Assembly (NCBI GenBank): GCA_947473045.1
Contig: CANJCO010000006.1
Span: 56,890-120,889, forward strand
Direction of reading: 5' to 3'
Origin: Myxococcales bacterium
GTDB taxonomy: Bacteria; Myxococcota_A; Polyangia; Polyangiales; Polyangiaceae
DNA length: 64,000 nucleotides
Shown here: positions 1 through 7,892 of the stretch, in pieces
How the letters are laid out: every line of letters starts with the position of its first letter
Numbering within the stretch: position 1 is the stretch's first letter
Translations under genes and position numbers: made by a program
The notes under the pieces: model-generated
Database searches by the model: none
What the model was told of the DNA's origin: nothing
The model's input: only the letters and a program-made list of their open reading frames with translations

Positions 1-975
1 ACGGTGGGCGCCATCGGCGCGATCGCGTGGACGCAGGGGGGATGCGGCGGACCCGACACGCGTTATTATTGCGATGATACGGGCTGCTACACGTGCGATG
101 GGTTCGGATGCACGACCGTGGCGCCGCCCGCGCCGCAGAGCTGCTCCGGAGACTCGAGCTGTCCCGCTGGCGACGTCTGCACCGACAAGGGCTGCGCGTC
201 GCAATGTCAGGCCGACGCCGACTGCCCCAAGGGCACCGTTTGCGACGCGGGCGGGCATCTCTGCAAGGCCCCCGGCACGACGCCGGGCAACACCAAGCAG
301 TGCACGACGACGAAGGACTGCAGCGCGGGTGCGGCCTGCGAGGGCGGCAAATGCCAAGCGTGCGGAGGCACCAACGGCCCCTGCCCGTGCGCGTCAAACG
401 CCGACTGCGCGACGCCCGGCGACGTGTGCTCGGCCGGCTACTGCACGGCGGCGAGCAACACGTGCAAGTACTCAAGCGAGTGCGGCAGCGGGAAGGTCTG
501 TGCCGACGGCCAGTGCACGGGCGACTGCGGCGCCAATCCGAGCGCCTGCCAGAGCGGGCAGATCTGCGTCAAGGGCGCGTGCGAGGCCGACCCGAGCGTC
601 AAGCCGCAGTGCCAAAACGATACGCAGTGCTCCGGCGCGACACCGAAATGCGTCGCCGGCGCCTGCGCCCCGCAATGCACGACCGATTCACAGTGCCCCG
701 GCGGCGACTACTGCAACCAGGGCGCGTGCGTCGTCGACAAAAGGCCGAAGCCGGTCTGCGCCAGCGCGTCCGAGTGCGGAGCCAACCAGCAGTGCCTGCA
801 GGGCTACTGCAAGTACACGTGCAAGTCGGACGGCGAGTGCAAGCTCATCGACGCCCGCATCGGGTACTGCGGCAAGGACAACGTGTGCCGCTCGCTGCAG
901 GAGGCGCAGGCCCAGTGCACGCAGTCGTCGGAGTGCAGCGGCGGCAAGTCGTGCGTCGCCAACCAGTGCCTGTGA
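1..975 (+). CDS. Cysteine-rich repeat protein, probably 5'-truncated
   Basis: The frame is open from the first base of the window to a TGA at 973-975. A GTG at position 4 is the first visible start, but it falls inside what looks like the end of a hydrophobic export signal (GAIGAIAW), so the true start is probably upstream. The product consists of repeated short units of the form C-x-x-x-x-x-C-x2-G-x2-C-x3-G-x-C with almost no hydrophobic core. That points to an exported, disulfide-stabilised surface protein like the Cys-rich repeat proteins common in myxobacteria. No enzymatic motif is visible. It converges on the CDF transporter gene, and the gap is filled by a 150-bp repeat element. Confidence 0.8.
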   Translation, partial: TVGAIGAIAWTQGGCGGPDTRYYCDDTGCYTCDGFGCTTVAPPAPQSCSGDSSCPAGDVCTDKGCASQCQADADCPKGTVCDAGGHLCKAPGTTPGNTKQCTTTKDCSAGAACEGGKCQACGGTNGPCPCASNADCATPGDVCSAGYCTAASNTCKYSSECGSGKVCADGQCTGDCGANPSACQSGQICVKGACEADPSVKPQCQNDTQCSGATPKCVAGACAPQCTTDSQCPGGDYCNQGACVVDKRPKPVCASASECGANQQCLQGYCKYTCKSDGECKLIDARIGYCGKDNVCRSLQEAQAQCTQSSECSGGKSCVANQCL

Positions 976-978
976 CGC

Positions 979-1128
979 CTGGCAGGCCATTCAACAGCGG
1001 CCTGCCAGCCTTTCATCTCGGGGAGGCATGCGCCTCGCCGAGATGAAGAACGCGGTTTTTCAGGGGCCCCACCTTACGCAATTGGCTTCGCCAATCCCTG
1101 GCAGGGTGTTTTTCGAGCCCCCTGCTAG
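979..1128 (+). repeat. 150-bp hairpin-rich element, copy A (REP/MITE-like)
   Basis: Bounded by CTGGCAGG and CCTGCTAG (8-bp terminal inverted repeat CTRGCAGG). It contains four predicted hairpins: GGCAGGCC/GGCCTGCC (981-1006), TTCATCTCG/CGAGATGAA around a GAGGC/GCCTC core, ATTGGC/GCCAAT (1081-1095), and GCAGGG/CCCTGC at the right end. A second copy of exactly the same length lies at 59559-59708 in opposite orientation, roughly 80% identical by eye. The terminal CTAG overlaps the TAG stop of the CDF gene. It may act as a bidirectional terminator between the two convergent genes. Confidence 0.85.
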
Positions 1129-2192
1129 TCGGTCTCTTCGATAAACAGCGACGGCGGCGCATCGCAGGCTTCGGCGGGCTGCTCCACCTGCACGGTCACG
1201 TACTCGATCCGGTACGTCTCGCGCAGGTGGCGCGCAAGCTTCGAGCCCAGCTGCGGCTCGCTGCCGTCGGCGTGAATGTGAACGGCCACGGCCTCGTGAC
1301 CGGCGCCGAGCGTCCACACGTGCATGTCGTGAACTTCGGCGACGCCGGGAAACCCGAGGATCGCCTTTCGCATCGCGGGCACGGGAAGGTGCTCGGGGGC
1401 CGCCTCGAGGAGCACGACAATGGCGTCTTTCAACAGGCGCAGCGCACCGACGCCAATGATGACGGCGACCAGAAAGCTCGCGATCGCGTCTGCCGAAACC
1501 GGGCCGCCCGCGCGCACGATGATGGCCGCCACCAGCGCCGCGATCGAACCCAGCGTGTCGCCGATGAGGTGCAGACGGGCGCCGCGAAGGTTGAGGGTAT
1601 GTCCTCCGGCGCTGTGGTCGTGGTCGTGGCCGTGGTCGCCCGGCGCATGGGCGTGACCGATGACGTCGTGCAGCAGCCAGGCGCTGAGGCCGTTGACAAC
1701 GAGCGCGCCGATCGCGACGTAGAGCATGATCGACCCCTCGGGGCCCTCTTCGTGCCCCCGCAGCGCCGATATCGCGCGGCGCACGATTTCTGCGGTGGCG
1801 AGCAGCACGAGCATCGCGTTGACCATAGCGGCCACCGGCTCCGCGCGGCGGAGGCCGAAGGTGAACCGCGGCGTCGGGCGGCGCACGGCGACCCGCATGG
1901 CCACCAGGCTCATCGCGAGGGCGAGGACGTCCATGAGCAGGTGCAGCGCGTCCGCCTGAAGCACGTTGCTGCGCGCCGCGATCGCGCCCGCGAACTCGAG
2001 CGTGAGAAACGATGACACGAGCGCGAGCACCAGCGACAGGCGCTTGGCCTGTTTCGCCTCTTTCGGCGTGAACTCGCCCTTCGCGCCGGCCCGCGGCCCA
2101 ACGACCGCGTCACGCTTCGGGGCGGGCGCTGGCGCGTGATCGTGGCCGTGATCGTGGTCGTGGCCGTGGTGGTCGTGGTGGTCGTGGCTCAA
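1125..2192 (-). CDS. CDF-family divalent cation exporter (CzcD/ZitB type)
   Basis: Inner-membrane proton-coupled exporter of divalent metals, probably Zn, Co or Cd. The 355-residue length is slightly above the usual 300-330 because of a histidine-rich cytoplasmic N-terminus (MSHDHHDHHGHDHDHGHDH) and a second His loop near residues 180-198. The two intramembrane metal-site motifs are present: H84-x3-D88 (DALHLLMD) in the second membrane helix and H208-x3-D212 (HLIGD) in the fifth. A cytoplasmic C-terminal domain follows (HDMHVWTLGAGHEAVAVHIH). The start is TTG, 7 nt after the stop of the upstream CNB gene, so the two are probably co-transcribed. The metal specificity is inferred from family only. 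The TAG stop is supplied by the end of the repeat element. Confidence 0.93.
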   Translation of the reverse strand: MSHDHHDHHGHDHDHGHDHAPAPAPKRDAVVGPRAGAKGEFTPKEAKQAKRLSLVLALVSSFLTLEFAGAIAARSNVLQADALHLLMDVLALAMSLVAMRVAVRRPTPRFTFGLRRAEPVAAMVNAMLVLLATAEIVRRAISALRGHEEGPEGSIMLYVAIGALVVNGLSAWLLHDVIGHAHAPGDHGHDHDHSAGGHTLNLRGARLHLIGDTLGSIAALVAAIIVRAGGPVSADAIASFLVAVIIGVGALRLLKDAIVVLLEAAPEHLPVPAMRKAILGFPGVAEVHDMHVWTLGAGHEAVAVHIHADGSEPQLGSKLARHLRETYRIEYVTVQVEQPAEACDAPPSLFIEETD

Positions 2193-2198
2193 GACGGC

Positions 2199-3569
2199 CT
2201 AGATGAGCACATAGTCCTCGGTGATATTCGTTGTCGCGGTCGCGAGCACGCTCGACGTCTCCTCGTCGCGCTCGATCGCCATCAAGTACAGGCTCAGCAG
2301 GATCGCCGGGTGCGCACGCACGAGGTCCATGAACTGGTCGCGGGGCAGGTGGAGGGTGACGGTGGGCCTGACGGCGACGACGTCCGCGTTGGCTTTGCGC
2401 CGCAACACCAGCGCGACCTCGCCGACGACAGCGCCTACGCCGAGCGTGGAGATGACGAACGGCTCGCCGCTCTCGTGGCCGATAATCGCCACTTCTCCCG
2501 AGGCGATGAGGTGCAGGCCGCTGGTGTCGTGGCCTTCGTCGATGAGCTTTTCACCTTTTTCGAAGACGCGCGTTTCGAGCAAATCGACCAGCAGCGGACG
2601 CTGCTCCTGCGCCACGTTGAGGAGCACCGGCGACGTCCGCACGAGGTTCGCGACCATGCGCCTGCGACAGTGAGCCGCGAGCTGAACGCCGACGTCGGGG
2701 CGGATTTCTGCCACAGCCTCGAGAGCGTCGCGCCTCGCGACCAGCAGAATCGATGGCCGGCACGCAAACACGCTCGCGGCGCGCGGCGCGCGGGAGACAA
2801 GCGCCATCTCGCCGAACAGCGCCCCGTTGCCGAGTCGCGCGAGCGTCGTCGGTTCGGCCGCTGCGTCAACTTCGGCCCCGTCGCCGCCGACGGCCTTTCG
2901 AACTTCGAGCTCGCCGCGCGCGACGATGTAAGCCTCGGCGCCTTCGGCACCCTGGCAAATCACCTCGTGTCCTGCCGGAACCGTGATCATTTCAAAGACT
3001 GAAACGAGGGCGCGCAGGCCCCCCTTTTCGAGCGAGCTGAACAGCGGTAGCGGCGCGAAAAGCGCGATATTTTCTCCCGCTTCGTACTTGCCCGACGCCT
3101 CGTGAACAATCTGCGTGGCCTTCGACAGCAGCGCGGGGCCGGTCAAAAATGATGACAGGGGCTGGAGCTGGTCGAACGACGGGAGGGGCGGAGGCGGAGG
3201 CGGCAACTCCGTCAGCCGCGACGAGCCTGCGCAGAACGCGGCGGCGACATCGTCGAGCAGCTCGCTCGTGTCGACCCCGAGCGTTCGGAGGTCCGCCACC
3301 GCCGCGACCGCGAGCGGCAGGTTCCCTGAATCGATGGCGCGGCGCAGGCCGAGCTTGAACCCCTCGATCGCGGCTTCGGTGCGGCCGGCATCCGCAAGCA
3401 GTCGGCACGTGAGAATCAGCGCGCTCGGCACCGCGTCTTCCTGCTCGACGATGGCCGCGCTCCATCGCAGCGCCGCATCGCGCTCCCCAGCCAGCAGCAG
3501 CGACAGCGCGCGGTCGATTGGCGAGTCGGTTGTCGATGTACCGGGAAGATCGGGAGGAGCCGTCCGCAT
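2199..3569 (-). CDS. Protein with two cyclic-nucleotide-binding-like domains
   Basis: A helical N-terminal region of about 110 residues (TPR-like, LAGERDAALRWSAAIVEQ) is followed by a Pro-rich hinge. Two cupin-like CNB domains come next: one at roughly residues 170-300 (LFAPLPLFSSL, GALFGEMALVSRAPRAASV) and one at 310-430 (FEKGEKLIDEG, GAVVGEVALVLRRKANADV). The phosphate-binding cassette is only partly conserved, so nucleotide binding is uncertain. There is no HTH or kinase domain, so it is probably a regulatory or adaptor protein. ATG 3569 is preferred over the GTG at 3578 because a TAGTCT box lies 12 nt upstream of it. It precedes the CDF exporter by 6 nt. Confidence 0.8.
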   Translation of the reverse strand: MRTAPPDLPGTSTTDSPIDRALSLLLAGERDAALRWSAAIVEQEDAVPSALILTCRLLADAGRTEAAIEGFKLGLRRAIDSGNLPLAVAAVADLRTLGVDTSELLDDVAAAFCAGSSRLTELPPPPPPLPSFDQLQPLSSFLTGPALLSKATQIVHEASGKYEAGENIALFAPLPLFSSLEKGGLRALVSVFEMITVPAGHEVICQGAEGAEAYIVARGELEVRKAVGGDGAEVDAAAEPTTLARLGNGALFGEMALVSRAPRAASVFACRPSILLVARRDALEAVAEIRPDVGVQLAAHCRRRMVANLVRTSPVLLNVAQEQRPLLVDLLETRVFEKGEKLIDEGHDTSGLHLIASGEVAIIGHESGEPFVISTLGVGAVVGEVALVLRRKANADVVAVRPTVTLHLPRDQFMDLVRAHPAILLSLYLMAIERDEETSSVLATATTNITEDYVLI

Positions 3570-3620
3570 GGAAGGCACAGGAGACTACAACAAGTCGGGC
3601 CCGGGCGAGACAAACGCGCG

Positions 3621-4670
3621 TCAGCGATCGTCGTCGTGATGGCGCGACGGCCCGTCCCGGACCGCGCTCATCGCGTTGGCGGTGGCAGTCACGAGCGGCA
3701 CGACCTTCGGATAGTCCATGCGCGTTGGGCCGATCACGCCCACCGTGCCCGCCGGCTGACCGCGCTCCGTGTAGGCCGCTCCGACGATAGCGACCTGCCC
3801 GCCGCCCAGCGACCCTGCCTCGCGGCCGACCACGACCGTCGCGCCTTTTGCGTCGAGCGTCGCATCGAGGAGCAGCACAAGACTGTCGCGATCTTCGAAC
3901 AGCGCGGCCAGGCTCTTCATGGCCTCTCCGCCCGCAAACTCGGGCTTCTCGTAGAGTCGGGACTGCCCTTCGATAACCACGTCGCTGCCGGATCCGACGC
4001 CTTGGAGCGCAGCCTCACCCAGCTCGAACGCGTGTCGGCGAAGGTCGTCGTGCTGCATGCGCTCGCTGGCGAGCCGGCGCGCGAAAAGGTCGCGGAGGTC
4101 GGCGAGCGACCGGCCTTCGATCACGTCATCGAGCAGGTTGTGAATGCGCGCCAGCTCCGGTTCGACGATGGCCGAACGCAAGAACCGATTTTGCACCACG
4201 CCGCTGGTCATGACGAGCACGGCGAGAAGCTCGCCCGCGACGGTCGGCACAAAACGCAAGTGCTTGAGCGTCAGCCCCTCGGCACGAGAGGTCATGACGA
4301 GCGCAGCCGTGCCCGTGAGCTCGGCGAGCAACTTGCCCGTCTCGCGGATGACGTTACCCCCGCGCTCGGCGGCTTCGAGGTGATCGCGAATGCGCGCGTG
4401 CTCGTCGATCGAAAGCTCGCGCAGCTGCATCAGCGCGTCGATGAAGAGACGAAAGGCCTTGTCGGTCGGCACGCGGCCGGCGCTTGTGTGCGGCTGCTGC
4501 AGGTAGCCCATCTCTTCGAGGTCGGAGAGCACGTTCCGAATGCTCGCAGCCGACAGATCGATGCCATCTTTTTTTGACAGCGTGCGCGACCCAACCGGAT
4601 CGCCTGTCGCCACGAACTCGCTGATCGCGGCGTAGAGAATTTGGCGGGCGCGGTGGGTGAGCACGGTCAT
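3621..4670 (-). CDS. hrcA: Heat-inducible transcription repressor HrcA
   Basis: Repressor of class I heat-shock genes that normally binds CIRCE inverted repeats. The protein from ATG 4670 is 349 residues, the normal family length. The N-terminal winged helix carries the family signature MTVLTHRARQILYAAISEF, then VGSRTLSKK and SAASIRNVLSDLEEMGYLQQPHTSAGR. The C-terminal GAF-like and dimerisation regions follow (FVPTVAGELLAVLVM, GVIGPTRMDYPKVVPLV). An upstream in-frame extension to 4883 exists but overlaps the divergent gene and lacks family similarity. Unusually, no grpE, dnaK or dnaJ lies next to it. A perfect TATAAT lies 12 nt before the start. Confidence 0.95.
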   Translation of the reverse strand: MTVLTHRARQILYAAISEFVATGDPVGSRTLSKKDGIDLSAASIRNVLSDLEEMGYLQQPHTSAGRVPTDKAFRLFIDALMQLRELSIDEHARIRDHLEAAERGGNVIRETGKLLAELTGTAALVMTSRAEGLTLKHLRFVPTVAGELLAVLVMTSGVVQNRFLRSAIVEPELARIHNLLDDVIEGRSLADLRDLFARRLASERMQHDDLRRHAFELGEAALQGVGSGSDVVIEGQSRLYEKPEFAGGEAMKSLAALFEDRDSLVLLLDATLDAKGATVVVGREAGSLGGGQVAIVGAAYTERGQPAGTVGVIGPTRMDYPKVVPLVTATANAMSAVRDGPSRHHDDDR

Positions 4671-4682
4671 TGCGTCTGCACC

Positions 4683-4688
4683 ATTATA
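4683..4688 (-). promoter_or_regulatory. Predicted -10 box of hrcA (TATAAT)
   Basis: On the minus strand the hexamer reads TATAAT, a perfect match to the primary-sigma -10 element. It ends 12 nt before the hrcA ATG, implying a 5' leader of only about 5-6 nt. No good -35 element is seen. Confidence 0.55.
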
Positions 4689-4732
4689 GCGCGAAATTAG
4701 CGTTCGCTGCGGCATGGAGTAAACGTGAGCAG

Positions 4733-5545
4733 ATGCGCGGCGCGTGGTTGGGCATCGCGGCGGCCCTCGCCGCGTGTCACGGTCGCTCAGCGCGCGGGCC
4801 TTCGTCGCCGGCAGCGATTGCCCCCGGCCCCCCTCGGCCCGAGGTGAACGGCGCGTCAGGCTCGGTTGCCGTCGCGCAGCCACCCCACGACAGCCGCCCG
4901 GAAATCGCCGCCGGCGGGCCCGAAGGGACGCCTGCGTTTCGCTACGGGATGCTCGATGCCGCGAGCTGCGAAGCCGAGCTTGGGAGGCGGGCGATCTCCC
5001 ATGTGCGGGTGCCTTCGGCGCGCGGCGTGCTCATGCCGCTGCGGCTGACCGGCGCGCTCCGCGGCGTTGCGTTCCACGGCGTCACGTCGAAGGCTTCTCG
5101 CGCGACGTCACCGTACGAAATTATGGATTGCCGCCTGGCGTTGGCGCTCGACGACCTGGCTGCGATCGTCCAAAAACACAATATCGTCGAGGTCGTGCAC
5201 ATGTCCGCCTACCGGCCTCCGCCCACGCGCGGCTGGACCGAGGGAGCGATCGGCAAGGCGCACGGCGGCGCGCTCGCGCTCGACGCGGGCACGTTCGTGC
5301 GCAAAGACGGATCGACGCTGGTCGTCGAGCGCGACTTTCACGGGCGAATCGGCGCCAGCACCTGCAACGGAGCTCCCGGGCCCAATCCTCCCACTCCCGA
5401 AGCGGTCGAGCTGCGCGCGGTGCTCTGCGAGATCGCTGAAGCGCACATTTTTAACGTCACGCTCACGCCGAACTACAACGCGCCTCACCGCAACCACTTC
5501 CATCTCGAAGTGACCGCGGGCGTGCGCTGGTTTGTCGTTCACTGA
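4733..5545 (+). CDS. Extensin-like C-terminal domain lipoprotein
   Basis: The start at ATG 4733 gives a typical lipoprotein signal (MRGAWLGIAAALAACHGRS; lipobox LAAC). A Pro-rich linker follows, then an extensin-like C-terminal domain related to zinc D,D-carboxypeptidases of the M15 type. Key features are SAYRPPPTRGW, the metal-ligand-like H-G-G-A-L-A-L-D, and the C-terminal H-R-N-H-F-H-L-E. A conserved Cys pair (CNGAPG, LCEIAEAH) is present. The likely role is peptidoglycan binding or trimming at the outer membrane, inferred from family. It is divergent from hrcA and its 3' end overlaps the pseudouridine synthase gene by 7 nt. Confidence 0.82.
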   Translation: MRGAWLGIAAALAACHGRSARGPSSPAAIAPGPPRPEVNGASGSVAVAQPPHDSRPEIAAGGPEGTPAFRYGMLDAASCEAELGRRAISHVRVPSARGVLMPLRLTGALRGVAFHGVTSKASRATSPYEIMDCRLALALDDLAAIVQKHNIVEVVHMSAYRPPPTRGWTEGAIGKAHGGALALDAGTFVRKDGSTLVVERDFHGRIGASTCNGAPGPNPPTPEAVELRAVLCEIAEAHIFNVTLTPNYNAPHRNHFHLEVTAGVRWFVVH

Positions 5546-6495
5546 GTCGGTTCGCTGGCCGCCGCGAGTCGGGCGATCGTCTCCTGCATGTCGCGGGGCA
5601 TCGCATCCTCGAAGCGCACCTCGAGATTGGTTGCAGGATGCACGAATCCCAACTCCGCCGCGTGAAGCATCAGACGGGGCGCGGCGGGCTGAGCCTCGCG
5701 CGGTCCGCGGATGTAGACGCGTTCGCCGAGCAGCGGATGACCGACTTCTGAAAGGTGAATGCGTATTTGGTGCGTACGGCCCGTCTCAAGGCGACACGCC
5801 ACGAGCGTCGCGCCCGCAAACTTTCGCAGCGCCTCCACATGCGTCACGGCGAGCTGCCCGTGGGCGTGCTGGCGCGTGCTGCCTCGCTTGCCATCGCCGC
5901 GGTCTTCGACGAGGTAGCTGCGAAACGTCTGCGAGCGAACCTCACCGGCGGCGATCGCATAGTAGAGCCGGTGCACGGAGTGGGCGCGAAACTGGGCCGA
6001 AAGGCTTTGCTTGGCCAGCCATGTGCGCGTGAACACCAGCACACCGCTCGTATCTTTGTCGATGCGGTGCACCACGCCCAGCGGCGCCACGCCGGCGCGC
6101 TCCGACTGGTGCGTGAGGTAGTCACGAACGCGCTGTTCGAGATTGTCGGGCTCCTCTTCGAGGTAGGGCACCGTCGAGAGGCCAGCGGGCTTACGCACCA
6201 CGATAAGGTGCGGATCGAGGTGCGCGACGGTGTCGGCGCCAAGGCGAGCCGGCCTCGGACGCGGCGCGTTCTGCCGAAGCTCGACCGACGCTTCTGGCGT
6301 GACGTACCTGGTCGCCACCAGGACAGGCGCCCCGTCGACGAACACCTTTCCCTGTTCGATCGCAGCGCGGGCCTTGCCCCAGCTGAGCTGAAATTGGTCT
6401 TTCACCCGAGCGTCGAGCATCGGAAGCGAAGGGCCGGGTTGCGGCGAAGGCGCGGGCGCCGGCCCTCGCCTTATGTCTCGGGATCTCTTCACCAT
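5539..6495 (-). CDS. RluA-family pseudouridine synthase
   Basis: Converts uridine to pseudouridine in rRNA or tRNA. An S4-type RNA-binding region occupies residues about 25-80 (VKDQFQLSWGKARAAIEQGKVFVDG). The catalytic domain has VVRKPAGLSTVP and the signature HRIDKDTSG, with catalytic Asp146. The C-terminal GRTHQIRIHLSEVGHPLLGE motif is intact. The 318-residue length is normal. The specific target (RluC- or RluD-like) cannot be decided from sequence alone. It is divergent from the response regulator gene. Confidence 0.92.
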   Translation of the reverse strand: MVKRSRDIRRGPAPAPSPQPGPSLPMLDARVKDQFQLSWGKARAAIEQGKVFVDGAPVLVATRYVTPEASVELRQNAPRPRPARLGADTVAHLDPHLIVVRKPAGLSTVPYLEEEPDNLEQRVRDYLTHQSERAGVAPLGVVHRIDKDTSGVLVFTRTWLAKQSLSAQFRAHSVHRLYYAIAAGEVRSQTFRSYLVEDRGDGKRGSTRQHAHGQLAVTHVEALRKFAGATLVACRLETGRTHQIRIHLSEVGHPLLGERVYIRGPREAQPAAPRLMLHAAELGFVHPATNLEVRFEDAMPRDMQETIARLAAASEPTQ

Positions 6496-6557
6496 CGCGA
6501 CGTTTTTCGACTAACCTGCGGTTTCACTTGAGTGTCCTGCTCAATCGAGGAGCCACC

Positions 6558-7328
6558 TTGACCAAGACTCTACTCGCAGTCGACGACAGCGCCACCATGC
6601 GCAAAGTCATGGAGATCACGTTCGGCGGTGAAGACTTCAATGTCGTCGTGGCCGCCGACCGCGCTGGCGCTCTCGCAGCACTCGGGGCGAACCCCCGCGC
6701 GCTGCTGGTCGACGCCGCGCATCCCGAAGACGGTTACGCGCTGGCGAAGGAGCTCCGCAAGGCGCTGCCGAACGCCGCGATCGTGATGTTGTCGAGCCGC
6801 TACGCTCCTTACGATCAGGTCAAGGGCCGCGATGCGGGCGCCGACGACTTCATCGATAAGCCGTTCGATACGCAGCAGCTGATCGACAAGGTAAAGAAGC
6901 TCGTCGCCGGCCGAGATGCGGCTGCGCCGACCCTGTCCGCGCCCGTCCCGCCGGAGGTCGAAGCACGGCCCCTGCCGCCCCCTGCCCCGCCCGCGTATCT
7001 TCCCCCCGTCGCTCCGCCGATCGCAGCCGCGCCCGCCAAGCCGCCCGTGCCCGTGACCCGCTCCGGAACGCTGTCGTTTCCTTCCGGCTCGCCTGCCCCC
7101 GCGCCGCCCGCGACGCCAACGCCGAGACCCGCCCCCGCAGTTGCAACCAGCGCTGTCGACGGCAAGCTCACCGGCAGGCTCGCCGAGCTCGGACTCACCG
7201 ACGAGCAAGTGGCGGCCGTGCTCGCGCTCTCGCGCGAGGTCGTCTTGCAGGTGGTGTGGGAAGTCGTGCCCGTGCTCGCCGAGACGCTCATCAAAGAAGA
7301 AATTTCGCGGCTCACCAAAGACGCGTGA
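6558..7328 (+). CDS. Response regulator with Pro-rich linker and C-terminal helical motif
   Basis: N-terminal receiver domain (residues 1-115) with the acidic pair D9-D10, phospho-acceptor D52 (LLVDAAHPEDG), switch residue S80 and K101 (DFIDKPFD), all intact. A proline/alanine-rich linker follows to about residue 205. The C-terminal segment (VVLQVVWEVVPVLAETLIKEE) is a helical output or interaction motif, not a DNA-binding domain. I chose TTG 6558, preceded by CGAGGAGCC, over TTG 6528, which lacks a ribosome-binding site. A TAACCT box at 6512-6517 could give a leader of about 34 nt. No histidine kinase is adjacent. It overlaps the next gene by GTGA. Confidence 0.88.
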   Translation: MTKTLLAVDDSATMRKVMEITFGGEDFNVVVAADRAGALAALGANPRALLVDAAHPEDGYALAKELRKALPNAAIVMLSSRYAPYDQVKGRDAGADDFIDKPFDTQQLIDKVKKLVAGRDAAAPTLSAPVPPEVEARPLPPPAPPAYLPPVAPPIAAAPAKPPVPVTRSGTLSFPSGSPAPAPPATPTPRPAPAVATSAVDGKLTGRLAELGLTDEQVAAVLALSREVVLQVVWEVVPVLAETLIKEEISRLTKDA

Positions 7329-7867
7329 CCGGCGTGCGCCGCGCGGGGATCGGACTCGCCGGCGCGCTGCTCAGCGCGTGCGCGGCCGACCCAACAACGG
7401 CGTCGCAGGCCCCCTACGATGCGGCGGTCGACACACGCCCAGCCTACGATGCGGCGTCGCCGGAGGCGGGACCATGCAACGCACTCACGCCTGACGCGCC
7501 GCCCGTCGTCGACCACGTCGCGTGGGACGCCGAGGCGCCTGTGGCGCAGGGCGGATCCATCGCTCCCGGGCGCTATTTTCTGACCGACGTATCCGTGTAT
7601 CTTACAAACGATGCCGCCGCGCCTCCGCTTCCGACGCGCAGCGAGCTGCACACGTTCGACAGCGACGGCGTTTGGCAGTTCGTCGATGGCGACGGACACC
7701 ACCTGAGCCTCGCGACCTCGGTCGACGGTCCGACGCTCCGCCGCGTGCTGTTTTGTCCCGACAACGAGAAGGCGAAAGACGGCCCGTTCACAGCGCGCCC
7801 CGATCGGGTGCTGCTCTTCGACGCGAACGGCGGCGTACGCACCGTGTTCACGCTCACGAGGCAGTGA
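7325..7867 (+). CDS. Putative lipoprotein, function unknown
   Basis: GTG 7325 overlaps the response-regulator stop (GTGA), suggesting translational coupling. The 180-residue product starts with a lipoprotein signal (GIGLAGALLSAC, lipobox LSAC). It continues into a region with beta-strand character (GGSIAPGRYFLTDVSVYL, TRSELHTFDSDGVWQFVDGDG) resembling small lipocalin-like or jelly-roll folds. I recognise no family. Confidence 0.72.
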   Translation: MTGVRRAGIGLAGALLSACAADPTTASQAPYDAAVDTRPAYDAASPEAGPCNALTPDAPPVVDHVAWDAEAPVAQGGSIAPGRYFLTDVSVYLTNDAAAPPLPTRSELHTFDSDGVWQFVDGDGHHLSLATSVDGPTLRRVLFCPDNEKAKDGPFTARPDRVLLFDANGGVRTVFTLTRQ

Positions 7868-7876
7868 TCGCTGTGC

Positions 7877-7882
7877 TAACCA
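7877..7882 (+). promoter_or_regulatory. Predicted extended -10 box of valS (TGC-TAACCA)
   Basis: TGCTAACC sits 10 nt upstream of the valS ATG, with no Shine-Dalgarno sequence between. It belongs to the recurring TGCTAnnnT boxes seen near starts in this window. Confidence 0.4.
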
Positions 7883-7892
7883 AACCGGCACG

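Noticed and set aside
4697..4723. CIRCE-like element upstream of hrcA (TTAGCGTTC-N9-TGGAGTAAA)
   Set aside because: The first half matches TTAGCACTC at 7 of 9 positions but the second half matches GAGTGCTAA at only 4 of 9, so it is not a convincing inverted repeat.
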